Below the pieces are notes generated by a model. It was not told where the DNA came from. It ran no database searches and saw nothing but the letters and a program-made list of their open reading frames with translations. 40,405 bases of DNA from an uncultured Verrucomicrobiota bacterium (GTDB lineage: Bacteria; Verrucomicrobiota; Verrucomicrobiia; Opitutales; Intestinicryptomonadaceae), in assembly GCA_949293415.1 (NCBI GenBank), contig CASFDK010000031.1, forward strand, positions 1-40,405. Reading direction: 5' to 3'. Positions 9,049 through 17,976 of the stretch are shown piece after piece. The translations under genes and the position numbers were made by a program. Position 1 is the stretch's first letter. Each line of letters opens with the position of its first letter.

Positions 9049-10047
9049 TTAGAGTGTGGTTGAATCGATGAGACGCTCGTCGATTTTCATACCCAGAGAC
9101 AAACCGAGCTGTTCGAGCTTGCTCTTGATTTCGTTGAGCGACTTTTTGCCGAAGTTGCGATACTTGAGCATTTCCTGTTCCGACTTCATCGCCAATTCGC
9201 CGACCGTAGTGATGTTTGCGTTGTTGAGGCAGTTTGCCGCACGAACCGAAAGTTCGATTTCGTTTACGCTCATATTAAGGAGCTTTCTGAGGCGGTTCTG
9301 CTCTTCGCTTACTTCCTTGCCGACCGTTTCGAATTCGATGTCCTCTTCGTTTACCTTGTCGAACACGTCGATGTGGTGCTTGAGGATTACCGCAGCCTCT
9401 TTCAAGGCTTCGTCGGGAGTGATTCTGCCGTCAGTCCAGATTTCGAGCGTGAGCTTGTCGAAATCGGTCATCTGACCTACGCGGGTTGCGTCTACCGAGT
9501 ACTTCACCAATTCGATGGGGCTGAAGAGCGAGTCCACGGGAATTACGCCGATGGGCTGGTCTTCATACTTGTTTTCGTCGGCGGGTCTCCAACCGCGGCC
9601 GCTCGAAATTTCGACTTCCGCAACGAACTTGCGCTTCGCATCGAGCGTGCAGATGACCTGTTCGGGATTGACAATCACGAAATCCGCGTCGGGCTGAATG
9701 TCGGCGGCGGTAACTTCGCCCGCCTTCTCGACATTTATCATCAGACGCTTGTTTTCGCGTGCGGTGCTCTTAATCTTGATCTTCTTGAGATTGAGCACGA
9801 TGTCCGTAACGTCTTCGACAATGCCGTCAACGCTCTGGAACTCGTGGTCAACACCGTCAATCTTGATGGAGCTGATTGCCGCACCTTCGATGGAACTGAG
9901 GAGCACGCGGCGCAACGCGTTTCCGATAGTATGACCGAAGCCCGTTTCAAAGGGTTCGGCAACATACTTTCCATAAGTGCTTGTGGCACTTGCTTCGTCT
10001 TTGACAAGACGTTTAGGAAGTTCAAACTTTCCGAGTCGTTTAGCCAT
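9049..10047 (-). CDS. rpoA: DNA-directed RNA polymerase subunit alpha
   Basis: The 332-residue alpha subunit dimerises to start assembly of RNA polymerase. The N-terminal assembly domain shows TIGNALRRVLLSS (the conserved Arg region that contacts beta and beta'). An acidic linker follows, and the C-terminal domain begins near residue 255 with LSVRAANCLNN, which includes the Arg that binds UP-element DNA, and GKKSLNEIKSKL. Retention of these UP-element contacts fits the A/T-rich tracts seen upstream of promoters in this window. It lies between rpsD and rplQ as in most bacteria. Confidence 0.99.
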   Translation of the reverse strand: MAKRLGKFELPKRLVKDEASATSTYGKYVAEPFETGFGHTIGNALRRVLLSSIEGAAISSIKIDGVDHEFQSVDGIVEDVTDIVLNLKKIKIKSTARENKRLMINVEKAGEVTAADIQPDADFVIVNPEQVICTLDAKRKFVAEVEISSGRGWRPADENKYEDQPIGVIPVDSLFSPIELVKYSVDATRVGQMTDFDKLTLEIWTDGRITPDEALKEAAVILKHHIDVFDKVNEEDIEFETVGKEVSEEQNRLRKLLNMSVNEIELSVRAANCLNNANITTVGELAMKSEQEMLKYRNFGKKSLNEIKSKLEQLGLSLGMKIDERLIDSTTL

Positions 10048-10078
10048 TGTGGTCTCCGTTTTCTAAATCTGTTAATTA

Positions 10079-10687
10079 CTATCGCGAATAGAATTCAACG
10101 ATAAGCTGGTCGTTAATCGACTGGTCCATTTCCTCGCGGATCGGAAGGCGGCTGACTGTGCCCTTGAAGGCGTCGGCTTGGCATTCGAGCCACGCGGGTG
10201 TCGCGCGAAGCTGCGATTCGTCGATTGCGCGCTGAGCCAGCTGGCGCGACGAAGTGCGGTCGCGAACTTCAACCACGTCGCCGGGTTGGCACGTGAAGCT
10301 GGGAATGTCGACCTTCTTGCCGTTGACCTGAACGTGTCCGTGCGTAACGAACTGGCGTGCCGCCGCGCGGCTGCGCGCAAATCCGAGCTGGTAAATCACG
10401 TTGTCGAGACGGAGTTCGAGCAAACGCATGAAGATTTCGCCCGTAACGCCGCGCTGTCTTTTTGCGCGTTCGAACGTGAGGCGGAACTGCTTTTCGCTCA
10501 AACCGAACATAAAGCGGAGCTTCTGCTTTTCGTTCAAGCCCATCGAGTAGTCCGTTACGCGGCGGCGAAGACGCGGGCCGTGCTGACCGGGGATGTAGGG
10601 CTTCTTTTGCATCGCCTTGGTTTCCGCAAAAATCGGCATACCGAAACGACGGTTGATTCTGGTTGTTGGTCCTGTATAACGAGACAT
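10079..10687 (-). CDS. rpsD: Small ribosomal subunit protein uS4
   Basis: 202-residue primary 16S rRNA-binding protein. An N-terminal domain with no zinc-binding cysteine cluster is followed by the S4 RNA-binding domain (RLDNVIYQLGFARSRAAARQ, then GHVQVNGKKVDIPS). In enteric bacteria S4 represses the alpha operon through a leader pseudoknot; only a 24-base gap to rpsK is present here and no such structure was recognised. It is followed by rpoA after 31 bases. Confidence 0.99.
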   Translation of the reverse strand: MSRYTGPTTRINRRFGMPIFAETKAMQKKPYIPGQHGPRLRRRVTDYSMGLNEKQKLRFMFGLSEKQFRLTFERAKRQRGVTGEIFMRLLELRLDNVIYQLGFARSRAAARQFVTHGHVQVNGKKVDIPSFTCQPGDVVEVRDRTSSRQLAQRAIDESQLRATPAWLECQADAFKGTVSRLPIREEMDQSINDQLIVEFYSR

Positions 10688-10711
10688 TGTAAAATTCTCC
10701 TGAAGTTAAGA

Positions 10712-11218
10712 TTATACGCGACGGCGTTTCGGCGCGCGGCAACCGTTGTGGGGGACGGGCGTAACGTCAACAATTGAAGTCACGACAAAGCCCATCGCCT
10801 GAAGCGAGCGAATTGCCGAGTCGCGTCCCATACCGGGACCCTTGACGTTGACTGCAACTTCCTTCATACCGTGGCTCATTGCAACCTTGCCTGCGTCCTG
10901 CGTAACGACCTGGGCGGCATAAGCCGTGCTCTTGCGCGAACCGCGGAAGCTCATCTTGCCTGCGCTCGACCAGCTGATAACGTTGCCGGCTGCGTCGGTG
11001 AAGGAAACTTTCGTGTTATTGAAAGTGGCGTTGATGTGGCATACGCCCGAGTGGACGTTCTTGCTACCCTTAGCCTTGCGAACCTTGATTTCGCCCACTT
11101 CCGTTGCGAGCAGATCGCTGGCGGAGGGAGACGAGGGTTTCTGGGGTTCGGCGGCTTGAACTTCGGCTGCCGAAGCTTCGGCTGCTACCGCTTCCTGTTT
11201 TTTCTGTTCTTCGCTCAT
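10712..11218 (-). CDS. rpsK: Small ribosomal subunit protein uS11 with N-terminal extension
   Basis: Platform protein of the 30S subunit, next to the Shine-Dalgarno/anti-Shine-Dalgarno helix. The conserved part starts near residue 44 ([15 protein letters not shown]) and runs through [16 protein letters not shown] and the C-terminal [13 protein letters not shown]. Before it are about 43 extra residues, rich in Ala, Glu, Gln and Ser, that the usual 125-130 residue S11 lacks. There is no internal ATG near the core boundary, so the extension is likely translated. The start is 21 bases after rpsM. Confidence 0.98.
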   Translation of the reverse strand: MSEEQKKQEAVAAEASAAEVQAAEPQKPSSPSASDLLATEVGEIKVRKAKGSKNVHSGVCHINATFNNTKVSFTDAAGNVISWSSAGKMSFRGSRKSTAYAAQVVTQDAGKVAMSHGMKEVAVNVKGPGMGRDSAIRSLQAMGFVVTSIVDVTPVPHNGCRAPKRRRV

Positions 11219-11239
11219 TGAAAAATCTTGATTGTGTTA

Positions 11240-11614
11240 TTATTTCTTGGTTACCACGCCGACAGTCTTGCGTGCGCCCTTGCGGGTACGGGCATTTGTG
11301 CTCGTGCGCTGACCGCGTACGGGCAGACCCTTTGCGTGGCGCAGACCGCGATACGATTTGATAGCCGAAAGGCGTTTCAAATTGCCGATGATTTCGCGGC
11401 GCAGGTCGCCTTCAAGCTTGTACTGGCGTTGCGCAACAACATTCATAATCTTGTTGATCAACTCTTCGTTGAGTTCGCTTGCGCGCATGGATTCGGGGAT
11501 TCCGCATTCCTTGCAAATGATTTTTGCGCGCGCGGGACCGATACCATAGATGTACCGGAGCGCGAATTCGACGCGCTTGTTATTGGGAATATCTACTCCT
11601 AATAGTCTTGGCAT
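11240..11614 (-). CDS. rpsM: Small ribosomal subunit protein uS13
   Basis: 124-residue 30S head protein that contacts the P-site tRNA and the bridge to L5. It shows the canonical MPRLLGVDIPNNKR start, YIYGIGPARAK helix-hairpin-helix and the basic C-terminal tail RGQRTSTNARTRKG. The 108-base gap before it (11615-11722) is A/T-rich and has a TATAAC hexamer (minus strand) with only a poor upstream match, so a weak promoter is possible. infA and rpmJ, often found here, are absent. Confidence 0.99.
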   Translation of the reverse strand: MPRLLGVDIPNNKRVEFALRYIYGIGPARAKIICKECGIPESMRASELNEELINKIMNVVAQRQYKLEGDLRREIIGNLKRLSAIKSYRGLRHAKGLPVRGQRTSTNARTRKGARKTVGVVTKK

Positions 11615-11722
11615 ATTTTTTCCGTTGTTAAAAAAGGTTGGTTATAATGACTGATTTTTTCGTTTTGAAAAGTCTTTTTTTTAATAAATTGCGACAAAAT
11701 CCGAAAATCTTTGAAATCTGCG

Positions 11723-12493
11723 CTAATCCTGCATTGGGATAGTGAGGATTTCGGGTTCCGCGTCCGTCACGAGCACCGTATGTTCGATATGGCAGCTCGG
11801 CTTGCCGTCCGACGTGTAGACCGTCCAGCCGTCCTCGCCAACAAAAATTTCGGGACTTCCCATCGTAATCATAGGTTCGATAGCCAAAGTCATACCCGCC
11901 CTCAAAAGCGGACCCGTTCCGGCCTTCCCGTAATTGGGAATCTGCGGCTCTTCGTGCATATGTCGCCCGACGCCGTGCCCCGTGAACTCTTCGACTATTC
12001 CGTACCCGCAAGATTCTACATAGGCTTGTATCGCCGCCGATATATCGCCGACCCTGTTGCCCGCTCTTGCCGCCGCTATCCCCCTGTGAAGGGCGATATC
12101 GGTTGCCTCAACCAGCTTGCGCGTTTCGGGCGCGACTTCGCCGATGAAGACCGTACGAGTGTTGTCTCCTACAAATCCCTGATAGACCACGCTAACGTCC
12201 ATGCTTACTATGTCGCCCGAGTTCAGGATTCTATCGGCAGATCCGATGCCGTGAATCACCTGATCGTTGACCGAGATACAAACGTACCCCGGATACCTCG
12301 AATCGGGACCCCTGTAGTGATAACAGGCACTCCGACACGAAAGTTCCGACATAATTTTCTTCGCCGCCATATCGATATCCAATGTCGATACACCCTCGCG
12401 CGCGACTTTGCAAAGTCTGTCGAGCACGGTTGCGGCAACGCTGCAGGCTTTGCGCATTACCTTCAAATCTCTTTCGGATTTAATCGGTATCAT
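11723..12493 (-). CDS. map: Methionine aminopeptidase, type I
   Basis: Removes the initiator methionine from nascent proteins. The 256-residue pita-bread fold enzyme shows its metal ligands: the two Asp in SMDVSVVYQGFVGDNTR, His in GHGVGRHMHEE, Glu in LAIEPMITMG and Glu in EHTVLV. I use the ATG at 12493; a TTG six bases earlier is also possible. It sits directly between secY and rpsM, the common location of map when adk is missing from the cluster. Confidence 0.97.
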   Translation of the reverse strand: MIPIKSERDLKVMRKACSVAATVLDRLCKVAREGVSTLDIDMAAKKIMSELSCRSACYHYRGPDSRYPGYVCISVNDQVIHGIGSADRILNSGDIVSMDVSVVYQGFVGDNTRTVFIGEVAPETRKLVEATDIALHRGIAAARAGNRVGDISAAIQAYVESCGYGIVEEFTGHGVGRHMHEEPQIPNYGKAGTGPLLRAGMTLAIEPMITMGSPEIFVGEDGWTVYTSDGKPSCHIEHTVLVTDAEPEILTIPMQD

Positions 12494-12565
12494 ACGCAAT
12501 CTATCTGTTTGTTGGTTTCATTAAAAGAACGAAGTGCAACTTTCATTCCAATCCGCAATGCCGAA

Positions 12566-14020
12566 TCAGAGGAAGTTGCGGAGCACCCAAGCCGCCAAGC
12601 CGATGAAGAAAATCACCAGCAGGGGCGTCCAGAGTGCCCAAAGGTTTTTGATTTCGCTCGTGTCGAGCATTTGGCGCGTCTGACCGACACTGCGCCCGCG
12701 AATGCGACCCTTTTTCAGGAAGCCGTCGTAGTGGCGTTGGAGCAGATACGTTTCAATCTGGCGCATCGTGTCGAGAGAAACGCCCACCGCGATGAGCGCG
12801 CCTGTACCTCCGAAGAAGTACGCAATCTTTTGGGGAATACCCCAGTAAGACATCAAAATGTGGGGCAAAACCGCGATAATCACGAGGAACGCCGCACCCG
12901 CAAAAGTAAGGCGGGTCATAACGTAGTCGAGGAATTTTGCCGTGGGCTCTCCGGGGCGAACACCGGGGATGTAGCCGCTGTTGCGCTTGAGCTCGTCGGA
13001 GATTTGGAGAGGCTTGAACATAATCGACACCCAGAAATAGCTGAATACGAATACGAGCGAGCCGTAAATCAAATTGTATGTGGAAAGGTTGAACTGACCG
13101 AAAATCTGTTGAGGGAAGAGCAGCAGCGCACTCGCAAAGATGATGGGCATAACGCCCGCGTAGTTAACCTTCAGGGGCAGGTACGAGCTTTGACCGCCCA
13201 TCAACCTTCTGCCCACAACGCGCTTTGCGTACTGGACTGGGATTTTGCGAACAGCCTGCAAAATCATAATGATTGCCGCCGTTACGACCAAAAGGAATAC
13301 GAACATAGCAACCGCCTGCGGAACACCGATGCTTGCGCTTTCCGCGCCGACCGCCCTGTCGAAAATCATATGGTACGCCTGCGAGCACGCACCGGGGAGC
13401 GTGTCGATAATACCGACCGTGATGATGAGCGATACGCCGTTGCCTACGCCGCGTTGCGTGATTTGTTCGCCGAGCCAGGTAAGAATCATACACCCCGCCG
13501 TCATCAGAATCACGCTGACGACAAAGAATACGGGAATATTGCTTGCCACGATAATCGAACCCCACTGTGCGGTATCGAAGCCCGAGAAGAATGTTCCAGG
13601 GGAATAGACAAGCGCGTATGTAATCATCGACCCCTGTATCACGCCGATGAGCAGTGTCAAATAGCGTGTATACTGGGCGATTTTCTGGCGACCCGTGTCG
13701 CCCTCCTGCATAAGGCGCGCCAAGCTCGGCATAACTGCGCCCATAAGCTGGAGAATAATGGAGGCGCTGATGTACGGCATAATACCGAGCGCGAAAATCG
13801 CGCCGTTTACCATTGCGCCACCAGTGAACATATTATACAGACCGGCAAGACCGCCGCCGTCGCTCGACGCCGATGCATAGAAATTCTGCAGCGGCGACGG
13901 GTCGACACCCGGCAACGGGATACCCGCGCCGACGCGAGCAATAAAAATAAGCCCCAGCGTCAGAAAAATTCTCTGGCGCAGTTCGGGGATTTTAAAGCAG
14001 TTTGTGAAAGCGGCAAACAT
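12566..14020 (-). CDS. secY: Preprotein translocase subunit SecY with extra C-terminal helix
   Basis: Channel-forming subunit of the Sec translocon in the inner membrane, working with SecE (encoded at 38329-38541). The 10-helix core is recognisable, with the plug region after IPLPGVDPSP, QRGVGNGVSL, and the cytosolic C5/C6 segments that end in HYDGFLKKGRIRGR near residue 443, where SecY usually stops. About 41 further residues follow, including a hydrophobic segment of roughly 20 residues (about 460-480) that predicts an eleventh membrane helix. Total length is 484 against the usual 430-450. It lies between rplO and map. Confidence 0.98.
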   Translation of the reverse strand: MFAAFTNCFKIPELRQRIFLTLGLIFIARVGAGIPLPGVDPSPLQNFYASASSDGGGLAGLYNMFTGGAMVNGAIFALGIMPYISASIILQLMGAVMPSLARLMQEGDTGRQKIAQYTRYLTLLIGVIQGSMITYALVYSPGTFFSGFDTAQWGSIIVASNIPVFFVVSVILMTAGCMILTWLGEQITQRGVGNGVSLIITVGIIDTLPGACSQAYHMIFDRAVGAESASIGVPQAVAMFVFLLVVTAAIIMILQAVRKIPVQYAKRVVGRRLMGGQSSYLPLKVNYAGVMPIIFASALLLFPQQIFGQFNLSTYNLIYGSLVFVFSYFWVSIMFKPLQISDELKRNSGYIPGVRPGEPTAKFLDYVMTRLTFAGAAFLVIIAVLPHILMSYWGIPQKIAYFFGGTGALIAVGVSLDTMRQIETYLLQRHYDGFLKKGRIRGRSVGQTRQMLDTSEIKNLWALWTPLLVIFFIGLAAWVLRNFL

Positions 14021-14043
14021 TTCCTACCTGTCTGTAATAATAA

Positions 14044-14511
14044 TTATTTTGAAGCTTCCTCGGCGACGGGTGCAACCACAACGGCCTTACCGCCCGCAGC
14101 TTCGATTTTCTTGATTGCAGATTCCGAGAACTTGTCGGCCTTGACTACGATTTTCTTCGTCAATTCGCCGTTGCCCAAAATCTTTACGAGCGGATCGCTT
14201 GCGCGAACCAGACCCGCTACAACCAAGTCGTCGCGCGTGATTTCTTCGAGACCAAGCTCTTCGAGTGCGCCTACGTTTACCGTAGCGTATTCCACTCTGA
14301 ACTTGAAATTGTTGAAACCGCGGTGCGGCAGCTTGCGGTACAAAGGCATTTGACCGCCTTCGAAACCGGGGCGGACGTGTCCGCCGCTGCGAGCCTTTGC
14401 GCCTTTATGACCGCGACCCGACGTTTTGCCGTGTCCGCTGCCGACGCCGCAACCGCGGCGTTTGCTTGCGTGTTTGGCTCCTTGGGGATGTGTGAGAGCG
14501 TGCAATTTCAT
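14044..14511 (-). CDS. rplO: Large ribosomal subunit protein uL15
   Basis: 155-residue late-assembly 50S protein. It has the Gly/Lys/Arg-rich extended N-terminus (GHGKTSGRGHKG, FEGGQMPLYRKLPHRGF) and the globular C-terminal domain that ends in an Ala-rich tail. It follows rpsE after 17 bases, leaving no room for rpmD (L30), which normally lies between them. Confidence 0.99.
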   Translation of the reverse strand: MKLHALTHPQGAKHASKRRGCGVGSGHGKTSGRGHKGAKARSGGHVRPGFEGGQMPLYRKLPHRGFNNFKFRVEYATVNVGALEELGLEEITRDDLVVAGLVRASDPLVKILGNGELTKKIVVKADKFSESAIKKIEAAGGKAVVVAPVAEEASK

Positions 14512-14528
14512 TTTCTAAACTCCTTCGA

Positions 14529-15032
14529 TTAGCTTCTCTGTGCCGCGATAGCTTCCGCCGTGCGGAGCTGGAAGAGCGCGTCGAGAGTTGCGTTTACCAT
14601 TGCCATATCGTTGTTCGAACCGAGCGACTTGCTCAGAACGTCCTTGATACCGACCGCTTCGAGAACGGCGCGAACGCCGCCGCCTGCGATAACACCCGTA
14701 CCGGGGGATGCAGGGCGGAGCAGTACGATACCGCCGTCGAATTCGCCGCGAACATCGTGGGGAATTGTGTTGTCCTTGAGGCTGACGGGCTTCATGACCT
14801 TGCGGGCTCTTTCCGACGCCTTCTTGATCGCGTCCGGAACTTCCTTCGCCTTGCCGTAGCCCAGACCTACGTTGCCCTTACCGTCGCCGATAACGACCAA
14901 CGCCGAGAATGTGAAACGACGTCCGCCCTTTACGACCTTCGCGCAACGGTTGATGTGGACAACCTTTTCGATAAGCTCGGGACCGGCGTCTTTTTCGGCT
15001 TCAACTTTTTTGTTTTTAAATTCTCTGCTCAT
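14529..15032 (-). CDS. rpsE: Small ribosomal subunit protein uS5
   Basis: 167-residue 30S protein at the mRNA entry site, important for decoding accuracy. Visible are the N-terminal double-stranded RNA-binding-like domain ([33 protein letters not shown]) and the C-terminal domain with [18 protein letters not shown]. The short basic and acidic N-terminus before residue 20 is lineage-variable. It is 12 bases after rplR. Confidence 0.99.
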   Translation of the reverse strand: MSREFKNKKVEAEKDAGPELIEKVVHINRCAKVVKGGRRFTFSALVVIGDGKGNVGLGYGKAKEVPDAIKKASERARKVMKPVSLKDNTIPHDVRGEFDGGIVLLRPASPGTGVIAGGGVRAVLEAVGIKDVLSKSLGSNNDMAMVNATLDALFQLRTAEAIAAQRS

Positions 15033-15044
15033 TTTATAGCTTGA

Positions 15045-15407
15045 TTAGAAGTTAATACCGGCCGAACGCACTGCGTCCGCAAACGTCTTTACGCATCCGT
15101 GATAGCGGCGCGAGCCTCTGTCGAACACGACAGCCGCAACGCCGATACCCTTGAGCTTTTCGCCGAATTTTTCGCCGACAAGCTTTGCGCCCGCGACATT
15201 CGGAAGTACCTTCTCGCCCTTGAGTTCCTTGCCCGTCGTGCAAAGCGCGGCAAGAGTCTTGCCCGCTTTGTCGTCGATGCACTGAACGTAGATGTGCTTG
15301 TTCGAGAAGCACACCGATAGTCTCGGACGTTCCGCCGTGCCCTTCACCTTGCGGCGAACTCTCCAGCGACGTTTCTGTTCCAAAATTTTCTTTGTTTCCA
15401 ATTTCAT
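15045..15407 (-). CDS. rplR: Large ribosomal subunit protein uL18
   Basis: 120-residue 5S rRNA-binding protein of the central protuberance. It shows RRKVKGTAERPRLSV, the SNKHIYVQCIDD strand, and the C-terminal FDRGSRRYHGCVKTFADAVR. It lies between rplF and rpsE in the standard spc order. Confidence 0.99.
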   Translation of the reverse strand: MKLETKKILEQKRRWRVRRKVKGTAERPRLSVCFSNKHIYVQCIDDKAGKTLAALCTTGKELKGEKVLPNVAGAKLVGEKFGEKLKGIGVAAVVFDRGSRRYHGCVKTFADAVRSAGINF

Positions 15408-15433
15408 ATTCGTATCCTTTCAGTGCCGCGAGA

Positions 15434-15982
15434 TTACGCAGTCTTCTTGCCTTCCTTGCGACGGACGAATTCTCCGTGGATTCTGACACCCTTGCCCTTG
15501 TAGGGTTCGACGGGATAGAAGTGCTTGAGATCGCTAGCGACCTGACCGACCATGTGCTTGCTTGCACCCGAAACCGTTACGAGCGGATTCTTGTCGTTCG
15601 TTTCGCCGATTACAACCGTGATGCCTTCGGGAAGCTCGTAAATGCAGGGGTGCGCATAGCCGAGCGACAAAGTAAGAACCTTGCCCTTGAGTTCGGCTTT
15701 GAAACCTACGCCCTTGATTTCGAGAACCTTCTGATAGCCTTCGACAACGCCCTTAACCATAGCTGCGATGATGCTGCGCGCCGTGCCGTGCATTGCGTTC
15801 GATTGACGCGATGCCGATGCGGGCGTAACGTGGATTTCGTCGCCTTCGAGCTTGATGTCAACTGCAGTACCGAAGTTCTGGCTGAGTTTGCCTTTTGCGC
15901 CTTCCAAAGAGACTGTGTTGTCCGCAACCGACGCTTTCACGCCTGCGGGAATTTTTACGGGAAGTTTACCAATTCTGCTCAT
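15434..15982 (-). CDS. rplF: Large ribosomal subunit protein uL6
   Basis: 182-residue 50S protein near the GTPase-associated centre, built of two similar domains. It starts MSRIGKLPVKIPAGV and ends with the RNA-binding segment PYKGKGVRIHGEFVRRKEGKK. A clear AAGGAAG ribosome binding site precedes the ATG. It is 9 bases after rpsH. Confidence 0.99.
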   Translation of the reverse strand: MSRIGKLPVKIPAGVKASVADNTVSLEGAKGKLSQNFGTAVDIKLEGDEIHVTPASASRQSNAMHGTARSIIAAMVKGVVEGYQKVLEIKGVGFKAELKGKVLTLSLGYAHPCIYELPEGITVVIGETNDKNPLVTVSGASKHMVGQVASDLKHFYPVEPYKGKGVRIHGEFVRRKEGKKTA

Positions 15983-15991
15983 ACGTCTTCC

Positions 15992-16387
15992 TTACCAAAC
16001 CTTGCAGAGGATTTCGCCGCCGACCTTCTGCGCGCGGCAGTCGGCATCTTTCAGAACGCCCTTAGAGGTCGTCAAGATGGAGATGCCCATACCGTTGAGA
16101 ACGCGGGGAATGTTGCGGTATTCGTAATACATACGGCAGCCGGGGGTGCTGACACGGGTGATACCCGTCAGAGCCGAAACGCCGCCCATATATTTCATAT
16201 TGATTGTGATAACCTTCTGAGCCTTTTCGCCCGACACTTCAAACGAGGCGATGTAGCCTTCGTCCTTGAGTATCGCCGCGATGCCTTCGCGGATTTTCGA
16301 CCACTGTGCTGTGCAAGTATCCTTGCCCGCCGTGCTCGCGTTGCGGACGATTGTCAAAAAGTCGCCAATACTGTCGTGAGTTGCCAT
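15992..16387 (-). CDS. rpsH: Small ribosomal subunit protein uS8
   Basis: 131-residue central-domain 16S rRNA-binding protein and, in enteric bacteria, the spc operon repressor. It shows DFLTIVRNAS near the start and the C-terminal RVLNGMGISILTTSKGVLKD motif. A good AAAGGAAAA ribosome binding site precedes the ATG. No S8-binding mRNA structure was recognised near rplE, where it would be expected by analogy. Confidence 0.99.
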   Translation of the reverse strand: MATHDSIGDFLTIVRNASTAGKDTCTAQWSKIREGIAAILKDEGYIASFEVSGEKAQKVITINMKYMGGVSALTGITRVSTPGCRMYYEYRNIPRVLNGMGISILTTSKGVLKDADCRAQKVGGEILCKVW

Positions 16388-16405
16388 ATTATTTTTCCTT
16401 TCGCA

Positions 16406-16711
16406 TTACCACGATGATTTTGTAACGCCGGGCAGCTTGCCGTCGAGAGCCAACTCGCGGAAAGTTATGCGCGACAGACCGAACTTGCGGATGATACCGC
16501 GCGGACGACCGGTGATGGAACAACGATTGCGGATGCGGATCTTCGAAGCGTTGCGCGGAATCTTGCAGAGTTTGCGCTGAGCCGCGAAGAAGTCTTCGTC
16601 GGAAGTCTTCGGGTCGTTGAGGATTTTCTTGAGTTCCGCTTTCTTTGCGGCGTACTTAGCCGTGAGCTTTTGACGCTTCAAATTGCGCTCTATGGATGAT
16701 TTCTTTGCCAT
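16406..16711 (-). CDS. rpsN: Small ribosomal subunit protein uS14, zinc-free long form
   Basis: 101-residue 30S head protein. It is the long, cysteine-poor type that does not bind zinc: the two CxxC pairs of the short form are missing, while [21 protein letters not shown] and the C-terminal LPGVTKSSW are intact. It is encoded between rplE and rpsH in the normal order. Confidence 0.99.
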   Translation of the reverse strand: MAKKSSIERNLKRQKLTAKYAAKKAELKKILNDPKTSDEDFFAAQRKLCKIPRNASKIRIRNRCSITGRPRGIIRKFGLSRITFRELALDGKLPGVTKSSW

Positions 16712-16729
16712 ATCTTTACCGTTTGCGGG

Positions 16730-17311
16730 TTATTTGTTGGCAGCGGCGGCTGCGGCTGCTTGTTCGGCGGCCGTCTTGCGGAAGGGCATGCCCAGAAGCT
16801 TCAGGAGCTCCCTACCCGACTTGTCGTCCTTTGCCGTCGTTACGATTGTAATATCCATACCGATGTTCTTGCGGCCGGGGTCGACCGTAACTTCGGGGAA
16901 AATTGTGTGGTCTACAACGCCGTAGCTGTAGTTGCCCGCACCGTCAAAACGGTTGCCTACGCCGCGGAAGTCGCGGATGGAGGGCAATACGATTGCGATG
17001 AACTTGTAGAGAAAATCCCACATCGCCGCGCCGCGCAATGTAACCTTTACGCCGTTGGGCTGACCGGCACGCAACTTGAAGTTTGCAATGCTCTTGCCCG
17101 CCTTCGTTACGACGGGCTGCTGACCCGTAATCTTGGCGATTTCCTTTACCACTTCGGGTACCCATTCCTTCGGAGCTTCGCTTCGGATTGCCGAATTGAT
17201 CACGATCTTCTCGAGATTGGGCACTACGTGGGGATTTTCGAGTCCGAGCGATTTCTTAAGCTCGGGCACGACCTTCTCCTGATATATTTTCTTTAATACT
17301 GGTGTGCTCAT
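16730..17311 (-). CDS. rplE: Large ribosomal subunit protein uL5
   Basis: 193-residue 5S rRNA-binding protein that bridges to S13 in the 30S head. The family segments NPHVVPNLEKIVIN, ITGQQPVVTKA, FKLRAGQPNGVKVTLRG and MDITIVTTAKDD are present. It ends in a short poly-Ala tail of about ten residues that is not part of the usual 178-180 residue protein. Confidence 0.99.
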   Translation of the reverse strand: MSTPVLKKIYQEKVVPELKKSLGLENPHVVPNLEKIVINSAIRSEAPKEWVPEVVKEIAKITGQQPVVTKAGKSIANFKLRAGQPNGVKVTLRGAAMWDFLYKFIAIVLPSIRDFRGVGNRFDGAGNYSYGVVDHTIFPEVTVDPGRKNIGMDITIVTTAKDDKSGRELLKLLGMPFRKTAAEQAAAAAAANK

Positions 17312-17335
17312 TTTCTTTTTCTATTTATCCGCTGA

Positions 17336-17596
17336 TTACGCTTTTTTTTGCGATTTTTTCGCATCAAAACGCCCAGCCGGCATTACGTTGGAAATATGAA
17401 TCGAAGCTTCGCGTTCGACGATTGCGCCTTCGGGATTCTTTTCGCTCTTGCGTTCGTGGTGTTTGCGGAGGTTTGCGCCTTCGACAATCACGCGTTCTTT
17501 CTTGGGGTCAACCAGCAAAATCTTGCCGCGTTTGCCTTTGGAAGAACCCGCGATTACTACCACTTCGTCGCCTTTTTTTACAAAACTTTTTGCCAT
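17336..17596 (-). CDS. rplX: Large ribosomal subunit protein uL24, short form
   Basis: 86-residue assembly-initiating 50S protein with an N-terminal KOW motif ([21 protein letters not shown]) and the [11 protein letters not shown] segment. It is about 15-20 residues shorter than the common 100-105 residue L24, losing part of the C-terminal arm. Only one base separates it from the rplN stop codon, so translation is probably coupled. Confidence 0.98.
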   Translation of the reverse strand: MAKSFVKKGDEVVVIAGSSKGKRGKILLVDPKKERVIVEGANLRKHHERKSEKNPEGAIVEREASIHISNVMPAGRFDAKKSQKKA

Positions 17597-17597
17597 A

Positions 17598-17963
17598 TTA
17601 CAGAACCTCCGGTGCCAGAGATATGATTTTCATGAAGTTCTTTGCGCGAAGTTCGCGGGCGACCGGTCCGAAAATACGGGTGCCTTTCGGATTGCCGCTG
17701 CCGTCGAGAATTACGCAAGCGTTTGTGTCGAAACGGAGATACGAACCGTCCGCGCGGCGGATTGGGGCTTTCGTCCTTACGACGACGGCCTTGGCGACCG
17801 TACCCTTCTTTACCGCGGCGTCCGGAGTCGAGGTCTTAACCGCAACGACGATTATGTCGCCGACCTTCGCCGTGCGGCTGTGCTGCCCCAAACGGCGGAT
17901 CATCGCGACTTCCTTGGCGCCGGTGTTGTCGGCGACCACGAGCCTTGTCTGCATTTGTATCAT
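17598..17963 (-). CDS. rplN: Large ribosomal subunit protein uL14
   Basis: 121-residue 50S protein at the subunit interface (bridges B5/B8). It begins [19 protein letters not shown] and has the conserved [29 protein letters not shown] barrel and [13 protein letters not shown]. The first ATG is retained because MIQ-x2 starts are typical of L14. Confidence 0.99.
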   Translation of the reverse strand: MIQMQTRLVVADNTGAKEVAMIRRLGQHSRTAKVGDIIVVAVKTSTPDAAVKKGTVAKAVVVRTKAPIRRADGSYLRFDTNACVILDGSGNPKGTRIFGPVARELRAKNFMKIISLAPEVL

Positions 17964-17976
17964 TGTGCCTGTCTCC

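Noticed and set aside
11711..14353. Very long open frame on the plus strand (880 codons) over map, secY and rplO; others of 641-877 codons oppose guaA, fusA, rpoC and rpoB
   Set aside because: They lie exactly opposite conserved genes, have low-complexity His/Arg-rich translations, and arise because the sense genes rarely use TTA, CTA and TCA codons.
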